A stretch of DNA of 64,000 bases, taken from contig NC_049982.1 of NCBI RefSeq assembly GCF_000003815.2, forward strand, positions 10,067,947 to 10,131,946, written 5' to 3'. Below are positions 24,891 through 36,214 of this stretch, piece by piece. The notes under the pieces are model-generated. The model did no database searches. It saw only the letters and a list, made by a program, of their open reading frames with translations, and had not been told where the DNA came from. This DNA comes from Branchiostoma floridae (Eukaryota > Chordata > Leptocardii > Amphioxiformes > Branchiostomatidae). How positions within the stretch are numbered: position 1 is the stretch's first letter; each line of letters starts with the position of its first letter. A program made the translations under genes and the position numbers.

Positions 24891-27800
24891 ATTTTTTCCA
24901 AGACACCAAATTAAAGCATTAGATAATGATTATGATATGTGTATAAAAGATATAATTATTGTAACTTAGACAAAATTTATGTACCGTAATTGATCTTTGT
25001 CGTGTTACATTTATGTTAGAAAATGTACAAAATGCAAAGACTTGTGTAACATACGTTTAAAACGTAACTTCAGTGAAGTAAACGTAGGCAGTGTATTACA
25101 TGGTACTTTTACTTTGCACTTAAAAAATAAATTATACAATCAAGATTGAATGAAGCTGTCATTCGCTCAATCCAAGAATTCGAAAAGCAAACTAATTGTA
25201 AATATGATGTGCAAATTACAAATGGGATCATGGAAATGTGATGTGCTATATGGAGCTGTGCATGTACGTAATTCATTCCAAATTGTTTCAGAAAGCATCT
25301 TTACAATGACAGATGAAATAAACCCTGTAAAACTATACATGTATGTGTTATATTTTCTGTCTGCTCTATCTCGCTTTGCCTCAAATTTGTAATTGTCATG
25401 CTGAAGTACAGACCACACCGTCTCACTACAAGATGTTTCATATAAGAATAGAATCTCTCTTTAAAATGGGTTGAAAATTATTCATAGATTGTCTACAGCA
25501 ACTGCAAACTTGATGTTGCATGTAACAATCAGTCACTGAAAAGTCAAGTCACATTTGTATAGTCTAAAGATATGCTGACAGGCATCTATTCCACCATATC
25601 TGTCTGTATTCAGCTACAGCAGGCTACTAGACTCACAGTGCTGTTTCTTTTGACTTTCACTGCCCAATAGTTAACACATAAAGGTCTATCGGTGGCAAAG
25701 GTGAAAAAGGTTTAAGTCCAGAAGGGTGCCTATGACTATTTGTAGAGGATTAACCTACAAAGTATGAGTTAATTGTCCAACTATCTGCGCAACCGAGGGC
25801 TGCATAAGGCACGCACGGGTCCTGACAGCATCACGTCGTTTCTCTTTCTTCTCTCATAAAGGGGGAAATACGTGCGTGAACAATAGACAAGTTCTGAGTA
25901 CAAATATTACTCTCATTTCTCTCCAATTAAACAATTGTGATCGACAACTGAAAGCTGGGAACACTTTTGTCCCTTCGCTGTTTTCAAACGGTTGAGTTTA
26001 CGTTGCTTATGAACCACCATTGTCCGTCCAGGCCCTGTCAGGGCGGTCCCAATGCCAGCAATTATTACTCTATCAACTCTCAAGCGGTTGAAATATCGAG
26101 TTTATTATCACACTTGTTACGCATCAAAGTCTTTTATCGAGGTGTGAAAGAACAGGACTAACGTTTATTTTCTCGTGGAACCAAATCTAGCGGCTTGTCA
26201 ATAAAGTGACGGGCAGTAGGGCTGGTATTGATTCCTCCTTTTCAGCGCATGTCGCCATATTGGGTCCCGAGCACGTAGTCCAACTCACACGGCAAACATA
26301 TCCCCCGCTGTTTATGTAGTCTTCAATAAGCGTCAATTGTGTGCCTTGTAACTTCGTATTTGATGGGGACTATTCAATTCGTATCTCGCTATCATTCAAC
26401 ACCAGGGAAGCGATTGTCCAACTTTAATTAGAGTTCCTGTATGATAGAGATGCTATGTTAAGAGGTGGCTGTGATTGAACGCAAGGTGTACATAGTTCGT
26501 GGAGAAGAGAGACAAGACACGGTGAAAGGTTTCCCCTAACGAGCCCGCTGTAAATATACGTTGTCTGTCGACGCAAATAAAGAGAACTTTGTAGTTTTGT
26601 CGTCTGTTTGAAACATCTCGCACCTGTGATAACGTCGGCACGTACGGTGTCAACAGCACCGTTATTATTGTTTAATCGACTAAGCCTAGTAATAAACCGT
26701 TATGAGAATGGCGCTCCTCTTGTATGTAAGCTGCCACTATTCTGTAATGTAAGCGACTATGTTGAGAATGACTGTCCCTATATATAGCGTTAAATATTGT
26801 TCACTTGAAAGTTTGCAAATACATCGGTTGAAGAAGTGTTTGTCCGTATATGCTCAATGATTACTGGGTTATGTGCTAGACGTAGTGTGGGGTACAGGAA
26901 CGTCAAGGGCTGTCATGCAACTGTCAGTAATAATAAACCTCATTCAATCACTAATAAAATCTTAGCAACGTTTCTTTATTAGATATCATGATAAAGTGGC
27001 AAATACAGCTTGAGTTCTCTTTTGTCCATTCTTATTGCCAATGTCCAAACCTGAACGATGGTTTTGCTGACTTGGAAAAAGGGATCAGGAGATGGAAATA
27101 GCCCGGGAAAGAGAGTCATGCTAAACATCCTGGTATATGTTTCACACCATAGTAACGATTCTTACAATTGATAAAATTGACATTTATAAGATTTATACAC
27201 TGATCTATTACGAATAGAAAGCGTATATGCAAGACATAAGACCAATAATGGTATTTGAATATATATTTGGAGCTAAACGACTTATACACAGTCATAATCA
27301 TATTCATGGTCATAAATGTGACATGTTGGAAACATTTGGTACTTTGTCTATAACGAGTCAGGACATGGCGTCCATATCTCCAGTGTTATCAGACAAATGG
27401 ACCCACTTTACAGATGGCACAACCGAGTACAAAGAAGACAACATCACAGATCATAACCTCTTCAGATGTAAACCTTTTCTTCTGCGGGGTGTTTAGTGCC
27501 AATGCCGACCTTTAATTGCGACGCCAGCTGTGTCATAATCCAAATTATTGGTTCTAGCCGGGATCTTACGGCTTTGTGCGCGCTGTTCTGTTGTACTGCC
27601 ACCGCCAGCTGTGGCGAATGGACCGCCCGAAACATGGTCTGAATAGTCGTCAGGTCCGGCACACGGTGGGACAATATTTGTCCGCAATGATTTTTAATAA
27701 AGAGAGCGTCATCTGGAGGAAGTCAGTCTTTTGTAAGGTTCGTCTCATGCACTGTAAATTGAGGAATAACATAAGGAGTTTCCTTTTTCTTGTTGACAGA

Positions 27801-30367
27801 GAAAATTAAGTGTTTTACGGGTACATCAACTGGTTTGTAGAAAAATTACTTCTGCAAGAAAATTTGAATTTCTAATTTTTCGACATTTACGCTTCTAAAA
27901 CATTTGTCTTGTAGGTACTATAGAAGGGACTGAAATTCCCATTTCGGGATAAGAGAAAAGTTTTTATATCAGGAATCGTGTCAGGATTTAGATCAAAACG
28001 AGTAACGATAAGGTTCGTTTGTCCTGAAGCGTTCTTTCTTGTGCTGTTTGAGTCTTTTGAGTCAGTCAATCCAAATGTCTTCATATAGATCTCACAGTTT
28101 GGTATCGTTTGTAAATGGTTTGAAACTTAGTTTATTTTACCGCCATGTCGGTATATATGTAACGTTCTCTTCACACATCAGACAGTGATGGAATAGGTGT
28201 TACAGTATACTTCCAAAGCCATGGGAATAAACACAAATAAACTCGGTTTTAAAAAGGCACGAAAGCAAAGTTATACATCTTTGTATAAGACAAATAGACT
28301 AAAATAAAGTTAGATTTAATTAAACGGTCGGTTTCCTCTTTATCGTTTCTTAATCCCCGATTAACTCGGCCAGGGGGAGTCGCTATACGGTCAGCGACTC
28401 AGAAAGGGCCAAAAATGACGCTCCGTCTCAAAGGAGAATACGAGAAAGTCATTGATTTATTTCTGGAGTCAGTTATGATAAACCACAAAGCGGAATCGTT
28501 AAGAAGCGCATTTTTCTCTTGTGTGCGGAACACTTTAAAAAGGCGCGGTTGGCTAGTTTTGTGACTGCGACGTGGCAAAAATCCTTCAATAAATACAAAG
28601 TACGATGTGGGGTGCTGCCTTCTAAATGAGGCGCGAACTCGCCCTCAAACTGTAGTTTGAGTTGGTCGTCATGACTTTGTTCGTGGTGATGACGCATAGG
28701 ATATAGTCTATTTGCTGCATCATTCGAGATCCTATCTTACGAAATACTCTTAAAATGCTGTAAGGGGAGGGGCAATGGGTATGTTCTTTTAGAATAATGC
28801 CATTATAGGTTGCGTACATTTTTGCAAAGCCCAGACTTGAAGTTGAATTTAGTATTAAGAAACCGGTGGTATATCATAATCCGTTACTTGTGTTGCTTAC
28901 TTGTGTTATCGGAAACAAACCATGAAGCCAGATCGAATGCACCGACAAAAGAAAAACTCGCGCCAATGGAAACGTAGTTAGTTTCCCATTTGTCAAACTT
29001 TTGACAAAATCCGGAGCTGCCAGTCGGCCCGTGTGTGTGTGTGTGTGGTGCAGCGTCCGTACGGTAGTAACGGCACGGCGGCGTAATCCACCTGCAAACA
29101 GCCGCAGGGTGTTAACGCATAACTTGATGACTGTTTGTTTAACTCCTCTCGTCAATATTAGCGAGACGCTAAGCTCCTTAACACGGGGATAATTGGACGT
29201 CAATGGAGATCAAATACAGCCAGAATGGAGGGTGTCAGGGGCGGAATGGGGGTTACAGCTGACAAAGGCGCGACCCTGGACAAGCCCTAGAGGGAGAAAA
29301 ACAGCATGAAGCTGCACAAAGTGGCGAACACGAGCAGAACGGAGCGGTGTTGTGTTCTGGTGCATGCTACATTGAGAATTCTGGAGTGGGATTAAGTTTA
29401 TCCGATCGGGTTGGAAATTACCCGCGGCTGAATCGTTCCTGATCCAGGCGATGCCGTGGAAATGAAATAAAGAGGAGCGTCTGATCTCACAGTTTGGTCT
29501 CCAGCGCGGTACATAGCGGCTGTAGCTCACAGTGTGTTCTGTGTTCGAACACCATAGCCTGATTAAATCTCGCTTATAGTAGCCTGTCCAACACTCAACC
29601 GGCATCATCTGCGGGGAAGGGCCAGTTACAGCCCTGGGTAGTTTGAGCTACACAGACTTTAACACCACAAATAGGTCACACTTTGGGGAGAGTTTTCTCA
29701 GTAGTCTTAACGCCTATACTGTGCTCAAATTTTCTCGACTTTCTTCCTATCTATTTCACAACAATATATATCGGATATCGTATATAAGATTTAGATTGGT
29801 CAACATACCCAAGAAAACTAAAACTGTCTATTTATTTACGAGTCATTTGCTATTTCAAGCTACTGAGCAGCCCGCTCGATGTCTTGTGAATGTGACAACG
29901 TTTTTTCGCGTACCATATTTTTACCATAACGTTATATTTGTATTGTCAATAGGAAACCGGTGCAAAACTGCTGGATCGGTTAAAAAAAAAAGAACCTGAA
30001 AAAAATCAGTGACCGGATTTTCGACCGATTATAAAAATGAGCAGATTATTTCATATCGACAGTCACTCACACGTTCTTGGATTTTACGTATACAGGTCAA
30101 AGAAAATAACAAGAGCAAAGTAGATTAGACTTTAACATCATTTCTACCAAGTTTCTAAAGTCAACCATCCTTAACATGAAGATAGGATTTTTAAAATCAA
30201 ACAGAATCTTTTGTACCAAAATGGTCCATTGTGGTGAGCGTCTCCCTTCCAAAGTTTTCACAGACAGTCAGTATGTTCAGGTGCGGACCGGGACCCGATC
30301 CCATGGAAAAGAATCGGACCTGTACTTGAATTTTCCGTGCCGGTACTCACCCCTAATTGTCAGTTTG

Positions 30368-30402
<35 letters not shown>

Positions 30403-32733
30403 TGTATATCAATGTTTGCATTATCGGCACTACTACTTTAACATTGTTCAAGTATAATACAGTGGAGCTAGAATCATTTTGCTAGCCTTGACAATTCAGA
30501 AAAGGCACACATCATTTCATGTACCGTGTTTTATTCGGGAGCGGATCACAATGGTCCATTTGGCTAGTGTCTGGGTATATGTGTGTGTCTCGTAACGTCA
30601 CAAGTAGGTTTGGGAGTTATTACAGTTCTGATGTCATTGCGGTGTAATGTAATGTCTGAGGGCCCGGGGTCATGGGTTCTAGTCCTAGGTAAGTCAGACA
30701 AATCGTGCTAACAAGCATGTTTTCTTCGTGCTTTTTCGAATCACCTTAGGGAGTGTTGGATTGTTGTGGGTTGTTGTGTCACGTTTTCTCGCATGTACAC
30801 GTCAAGTCTGAAGGCCTACGCGTAGCTCTGCCAAACGTCATGACATCAAAGAGTGTCAAATCATGAAACGATCCACTGTTACGTCGTAACCTCGGGGCAG
30901 TTGTGAAAAGTACCGCCTTCACCGCCGCAATAAAAGTCATGGCCGCCTACGTGAGCCTTACAAAGTCTGTCAAGTTCACTGTGAGTGTTTTTGGTAATTC
31001 TACTCAACACAATACCGCAGTTGCAGATGCATATATCATGACGTGGTGTTGGACTGGTGTACAAAAGGGGGGACTGTTTGCAAGGCAGAAGAAACTCATA
31101 CTATTCAGGACTTTCCTACAAAGGAAATGTGATTTTGGTCACCCACAGCCCGACCCGTTGCTAATACATCCGGCCAGAACTCCGGGATGTGTCTCGACAA
31201 GACTAACACGGCATTACTGAGCCGACCCACGCTCGGGAGGCAAGGGGGACAAATGTGGCCCTGGTCACGAAGTGACTTCCCCGCAGTCTTTCAGTTGTTT
31301 GTCTCGCGGCTTTGAGCTCAGTACAGTAAGAACTGAGGCGGCACACATCATCGGATTCATGGTGCTTAAGGTAAACAACATCATCCACTTAAGAGCAATT
31401 CTAAGGCTAATAAAACACAACAAGGCACTTCTCAGATCCCCACTATAGGCTAACACAAAGCCGCGGATTTAAAAACTCCGCAATGTCCCTTTGCAACCAG
31501 GAATGCCTGGTTACTTACCGTCTTCCCTATCCCGCATTTACTAAGAAATGGACTCGGAAAACAACGTATGGAAGGCCACAAGATTGTGAACTTGAGAGAA
31601 GGCAGTCAAAAGATTGACGGCATACCAACCCCCGCGCTAAAAGCCTGTCTGCGGCGGTAAAGTCGGTAGCAGACGTGCGCTGGGGACGGGAGCTGAGATT
31701 AGCAGGTTGTTGGGAGGATTAGACGGTGTTCTGTGTGGGAAGCTGTCTGGGTGAGCGATGATGGGACCATGCGAGGCTGCGGTGGATAAGTCTTAATGCC
31801 GTAATGCCGTGTTATTGTTCGGATTATCTGCACAATTACATCCTATTAGAATTCCAGGCACAGAGAGGACGGTACTTTGGTCTTTCTATGGGGATGGAAT
31901 TAGAGGAAAGTGAAATTTGACACCTGTTGCCTGCAACAGCAGGTGAGTGTTTCCAGAGGACATTGCAGCGTGCTTTACCGAAGAAAATCGCTAGAGGTCC
32001 CTCCTAGATAGGCTGCCAACATTTACTGTCTGTTGGCTGGATTCATATTGCCTTTCTAAAGTCATGCTGTTACTACTAAGGTACTTAACTTCACAGCAGC
32101 GTCGAAATGAATAGTCTGCATGGGTACAACAAACATTTATCCAGTTAGATATATCCAGCACTTTGAGAAACAGTGTGTTTGAGGTTTCTCTAGTGCAACA
32201 CTCCAGGCCTATAGCTAGTTTAGATATACAGGAGTGCATTATACTTGCATTATGATAATTGCATTGGGAACCTTCTATCGACGTTGCAGACGGAAAGGTC
32301 ATCCAGTCGTGTTTTCCTGTGTTATCGAACGTTATCTACGCCGATTGCTTACATAGGATGATTAACATATTCCTCCGTCAGAACTAATTTGCGTATTATC
32401 GTGAAAAAAACAGTCACTGACGGACGAAGCTCATGCCGTTTGCTGACAACAAGGAAGTGACCTTTAGAAAAGCAGAGTCGTCTCCTTAAGTTACGTTACG
32501 TATGATAAGATGTGACACGCTGACGTCGATTTTCTTGGAAGTCAGGATACGAGGTAGGGGATAGGTGTGGTGAACTGCTAACTCTGGTGCTGATAAAACA
32601 ACCTTCGGCAAACAGATGCATCCTTGCCATGTGGCTCGGTTCACAAGGAAATGGGCGTTTCCAACAGAAGAAAAATGTATAAAAGAGAACATTGACAGCT
32701 CGGAGACATACCCACCACACTACCCAGTTCATC
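24891..32733. other. 7.8-kb interval downstream of Dbx without recognisable genes
   Basis: It starts with the Dbx 3' UTR (to about 25150). No exon chain could be built on either strand. Seen: a (GT)n run at 29034-29047, a (TA)n run at about 30371-30400, and a B-box-like gggttctagtcct near 30680 that may be a worn SINE. From 26.2 to 29.7 kb the text is of mixed, non-repetitive composition and could be regulatory DNA of Dbx, but nothing in the sequence alone proves this. Confidence 0.4.
30369..30400. repeat. (TA)n microsatellite
   Basis: An alternating TA run of about 30 bases in the Dbx-downstream interval. Confidence 0.9.
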
Positions 32734-35412
32734 ATGAAGTTGTGTGCTGCACTGCTGCTGACTGCCGCTGTCCTCCCTCTGGCGACATCATGGCTCTATC
32801 ATGACGATGTTGACTGTCTGCTGACCGACTGGCGCCCGTGGATTTCGGTAAGTTTTTGGGAAAAATTTACACAGACTGCAAATTTGTTAATATTTGTATA
32901 TAAATTAGATGAATTAGCTCTTCCTAAGAATAAGACATAATATATGATCATTCTTTGGTTAGATATGTTATGTACATCATTAGCTCAGCTCAACTATGTA
33001 CAAAAAGACCGGTCAAAATTTGTAAATCATTATTGATCAATGTATGTTTGGAGAGAGTGGGAAATAGTTCACACAAATATGTAGACGCAATGTGACTGAT
33101 TTATAAAATAAAGCGCGTATTTATGGTTCTCAACGTTCTCTTCTTTGATTTCTGATTGGTCGCAATATTTGGTCTAGAACAAGCTTTGTGAATGATACTA
33201 GGCCATCTATTGTTACTTTTTGTACAATGTATCATCTATGGAATCTTAATTTCTTGCTCTTTTGTGTAAGTAGATCCCGGGAGGGTTTGTCCGTTCCCGG
33301 GCCGTTCTTCGCTATCCACAAGGCGGCGGGCTGCCATGTGGTGACCTGGAGGAGTTCAATTTGACAGGTTGGAGCTATGAAACCTTCTCATCAGTATTTG
33401 GTAGTCCGAATCATTTTCCGGGTTTAGCCGATAGTTTTACCACAGATAATATTATATTGTTGATGGCAACATGTACGAGTACATATGCAGAGGCCCTTTA
33501 CTTCCTCCTTCGAAGATTCTCTTTGTGATTTTTAACAAGGTGCAATGCCCACGACACAAGACACCGCTGCAAACCTGGACCAATTTTTCCTGGGGAACAT
33601 TCTAGCTGCAAGGGGAACGGCGCGAACCGCAGTGAACAAACGGGACCTGGTACTGCTCCTAGACATGTCTGGTAAGTATGTATAAGAAAATACGTATGTG
33701 GTTAATAACAATGAAAATCATTCTTGACATCATTGGTTTTTTATTATTTGAAGAAATCAAGTGAATCTTAACCGTTGCCTAACAGTTATGAATTTCAATT
33801 AATTTACAGTTGATTGTAATACACGTATTTGTCATATATTCAAAAATCAGTGACGACTCTTTCAGCAGAAGTCGTATTCAAATTGCGATTTCTACCTCAA
33901 ATATCAGTAATATCGCAGTATAAAAGTCTAATTACAATGTACTGCCCATTTTGTTTTATTGTTGCACAAATAGACAAAGAACATACGATACGGTTTCTTC
34001 CGGCATGACATACATTTCGTATGATTCCGATTTGAATATCTTTATTTCACTTAGAATCAATATTTGGATTTTGAAGTACAAAAAAATGTAACCACAATGT
34101 ACTGGTCCATTTTATTTTATTGTCTTTTTTTTTCTGTACGAAATACAAAGGACATACTGCCCGTTTTATTTTCAGGCATGACTTATATCTTATATTATGA
34201 CGATTTGATTATCCTAATTTCGCCTAGAGTCAATATTGTTGTTGTTTTTAGGCAGCATAGGTTCTACTGATTTCACCAGCCTGAAGACATACGTGGCAGA
34301 GCTCCTGTCGTACATCTGCCCGGAGAACGAGATGGGAACGTTCCACCGGGTCGCTGTGGTCACCTTCAGCAGCAGCGTGGTTCTGAACTTCAACTTCCAC
34401 GAGGCCACCAGCCTCGGGCAGATCCAGGCGAGCATACACAGCCTGCCGTACGAAGGTGGTAGCACGCGCACGGCTGACGCCATCAATTTTGTGCGCACGC
34501 AGGTGTTTCAAACCGGAAACTACCGAGATGAGCCGGATGTGGACCTTGAGGTGAAGCATGCTCATGGCTTTTCATTGGTGGAGTAATATTTTACGGCAGT
34601 TATGCTAAACATACTTACTGTTGAAGTATTTACTGCAGAGGAACTGATTCTTCAGAGCAGATATGATTGTTACAATATTCTAAAATAAAAGGATCTCCAA
34701 GCAGAGGTTTGACTTCGGCTTGTTTTGAACGATTTGTTTCCTGTGTATTGGCACAGATAAAAGCTGACAAGTTATTAGTAGTTAACAACAAAAACACGAA
34801 AAGACGTCCAAATCAAGTCGGGGCATAACCTTCGTTTGAAGAGTATCCGAAAATACCTTAATCCTCAACTCAACTTCGGAGATAATTACGGTTCAAGTCC
34901 ACACTGGAGAAGTGTTGCCCGACGTGTTTTGCACACAGACCATAAGTACCCTACTCTTGTCTGCAGGTGTTGCTGATTACTGACGGACATCCAAACGGCG
35001 CAGGGAATTCACCTCAAGACGTAGAGCTGGCCGCAGAGGCACTCGGGGAGCGAGCGAATATCTTTGCCTTGGGTACGGTATAATATTGACTCTTCGTCTC
35101 TGTATGCCTGCATTTCGTTAGCATATGTTGTGTACGGCGTGCGATACTGTTGCTGTAATGTGCTTTTCTTATGTTGGGAATGCTGAAACCTTTGCCAGTG
35201 TTGAATAGATTGTAACATAAATTCTATATTTCCCAGGTTATGGATCAGCCTACAGCAGTGCCTCTGATTTTGACCACCTGAAGAACCTGGTCACCGCACC
35301 GTGGTACAAACACATCTTCAATCTGGAGCATGTGAGCGACTTCGAAACCATGCTGGACACCCTGGCCAATCGTCCTTCACACATGGTGTGTGTCAACTTT
35401 CAGCAAGGCTAG
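32734..35412 (+). CDS. Secreted von Willebrand factor A-domain protein
   Basis: Six exons: 32734-32847, 33274-33367, 33540-33671, 34252-34550, 34967-35072, 35237-35412; 306 residues. A signal peptide (MKLCAALLLTAAVLPLATS) is followed by a short stretch with DCLLTDWRPW and RSRAVLRYPQGGGLPC. This recalls a thrombospondin type-1 repeat (W..W, R.R.V...P..GG..C) but has lost several cysteines. The vWA domain fills about residues 105-290 with an intact MIDAS: DMSGS in the first strand, a Thr in GGSTRTADAI, and ITDGHPNG. The metal-dependent site predicts binding to matrix or cell-surface ligands outside the cell. There is no transmembrane segment. AATAAA is at 35459-35464. The family resembles the many small vWA proteins of lancelets; the specific role is unknown. 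Confidence 0.85.
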
Positions 35413-36214
35413 CCAAAGCTCAGTTCCTGCTATCGATAAAACTCCCATCGCTTTATGAAATAAAGGGCAGCAACCTTGTTTTGTCGCTTTTTTCGTGTTC
35501 TTTAATTTTGCTATGTCTTATGCCATGCACGCATACACAAAGATTATACAATAGTCACTCTTTGATACGCTGCCTCAGAGACACATTGCACGTTTTGATC
35601 ATCAATATGGAATATGCTCTATTGTTCATCTCTTGCTCAATGCAAAAAAACAAATAGATAAAGTCTGAACTCCTTTAGTTTTGAGGAAAAGTGCCCCCAG
35701 AATACTAGCTATTCAATTAACATGTTTCTCATTACGCTATAATACTAAAAGGGATGCAAACACACAAATGCTGTTATTAGCGCATCGGCGATCAGAAGTC
35801 AGAACAACATGCAAACATTAATTGCTTAAAACTTAAAAGCTAAACTTACATTAGCTATTGTTTGCAAGACTATTTACACTTAAGATCTTCAAACTTTTAC
35901 AAAGTGTTTAGATGGTAATTAACTTGTCAATTGAGCATTTTGCTCCATCACTCAAGATGTAATTAATAAGTTCAAACTGTATAAGGTACACTCTATACGA
36001 GCCATCGCTGTTGTTGTTTATATCCTGGGTATTCGACTGCTGGTGCCTACCAGGACGTCAGTAGATTGGATTGAAAATTGATATTTAAAGTTGTACATCA
36101 AATTACTGTTTAAAGTGTAAATCAATATTTTGCCAAACACCTGCTTTTCGCCTATCACTACGTCACCGTGTCATCATCGCGATCGCTCGTTTTAATCCAA
36201 ACAAAATCAGTTTG
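35413..36214. other. Interval between vWA gene and receptor kinase 3' ends
   Basis: The two flanking genes converge here. It holds their 3' UTRs. AT-rich, with no further gene seen. Confidence 0.45.

Noticed and set aside
30650-30700. tRNA or SINE near a B-box-like phrase
   Set aside because: A B-box match alone, with no A-box at proper spacing or flanking repeats; too weak.
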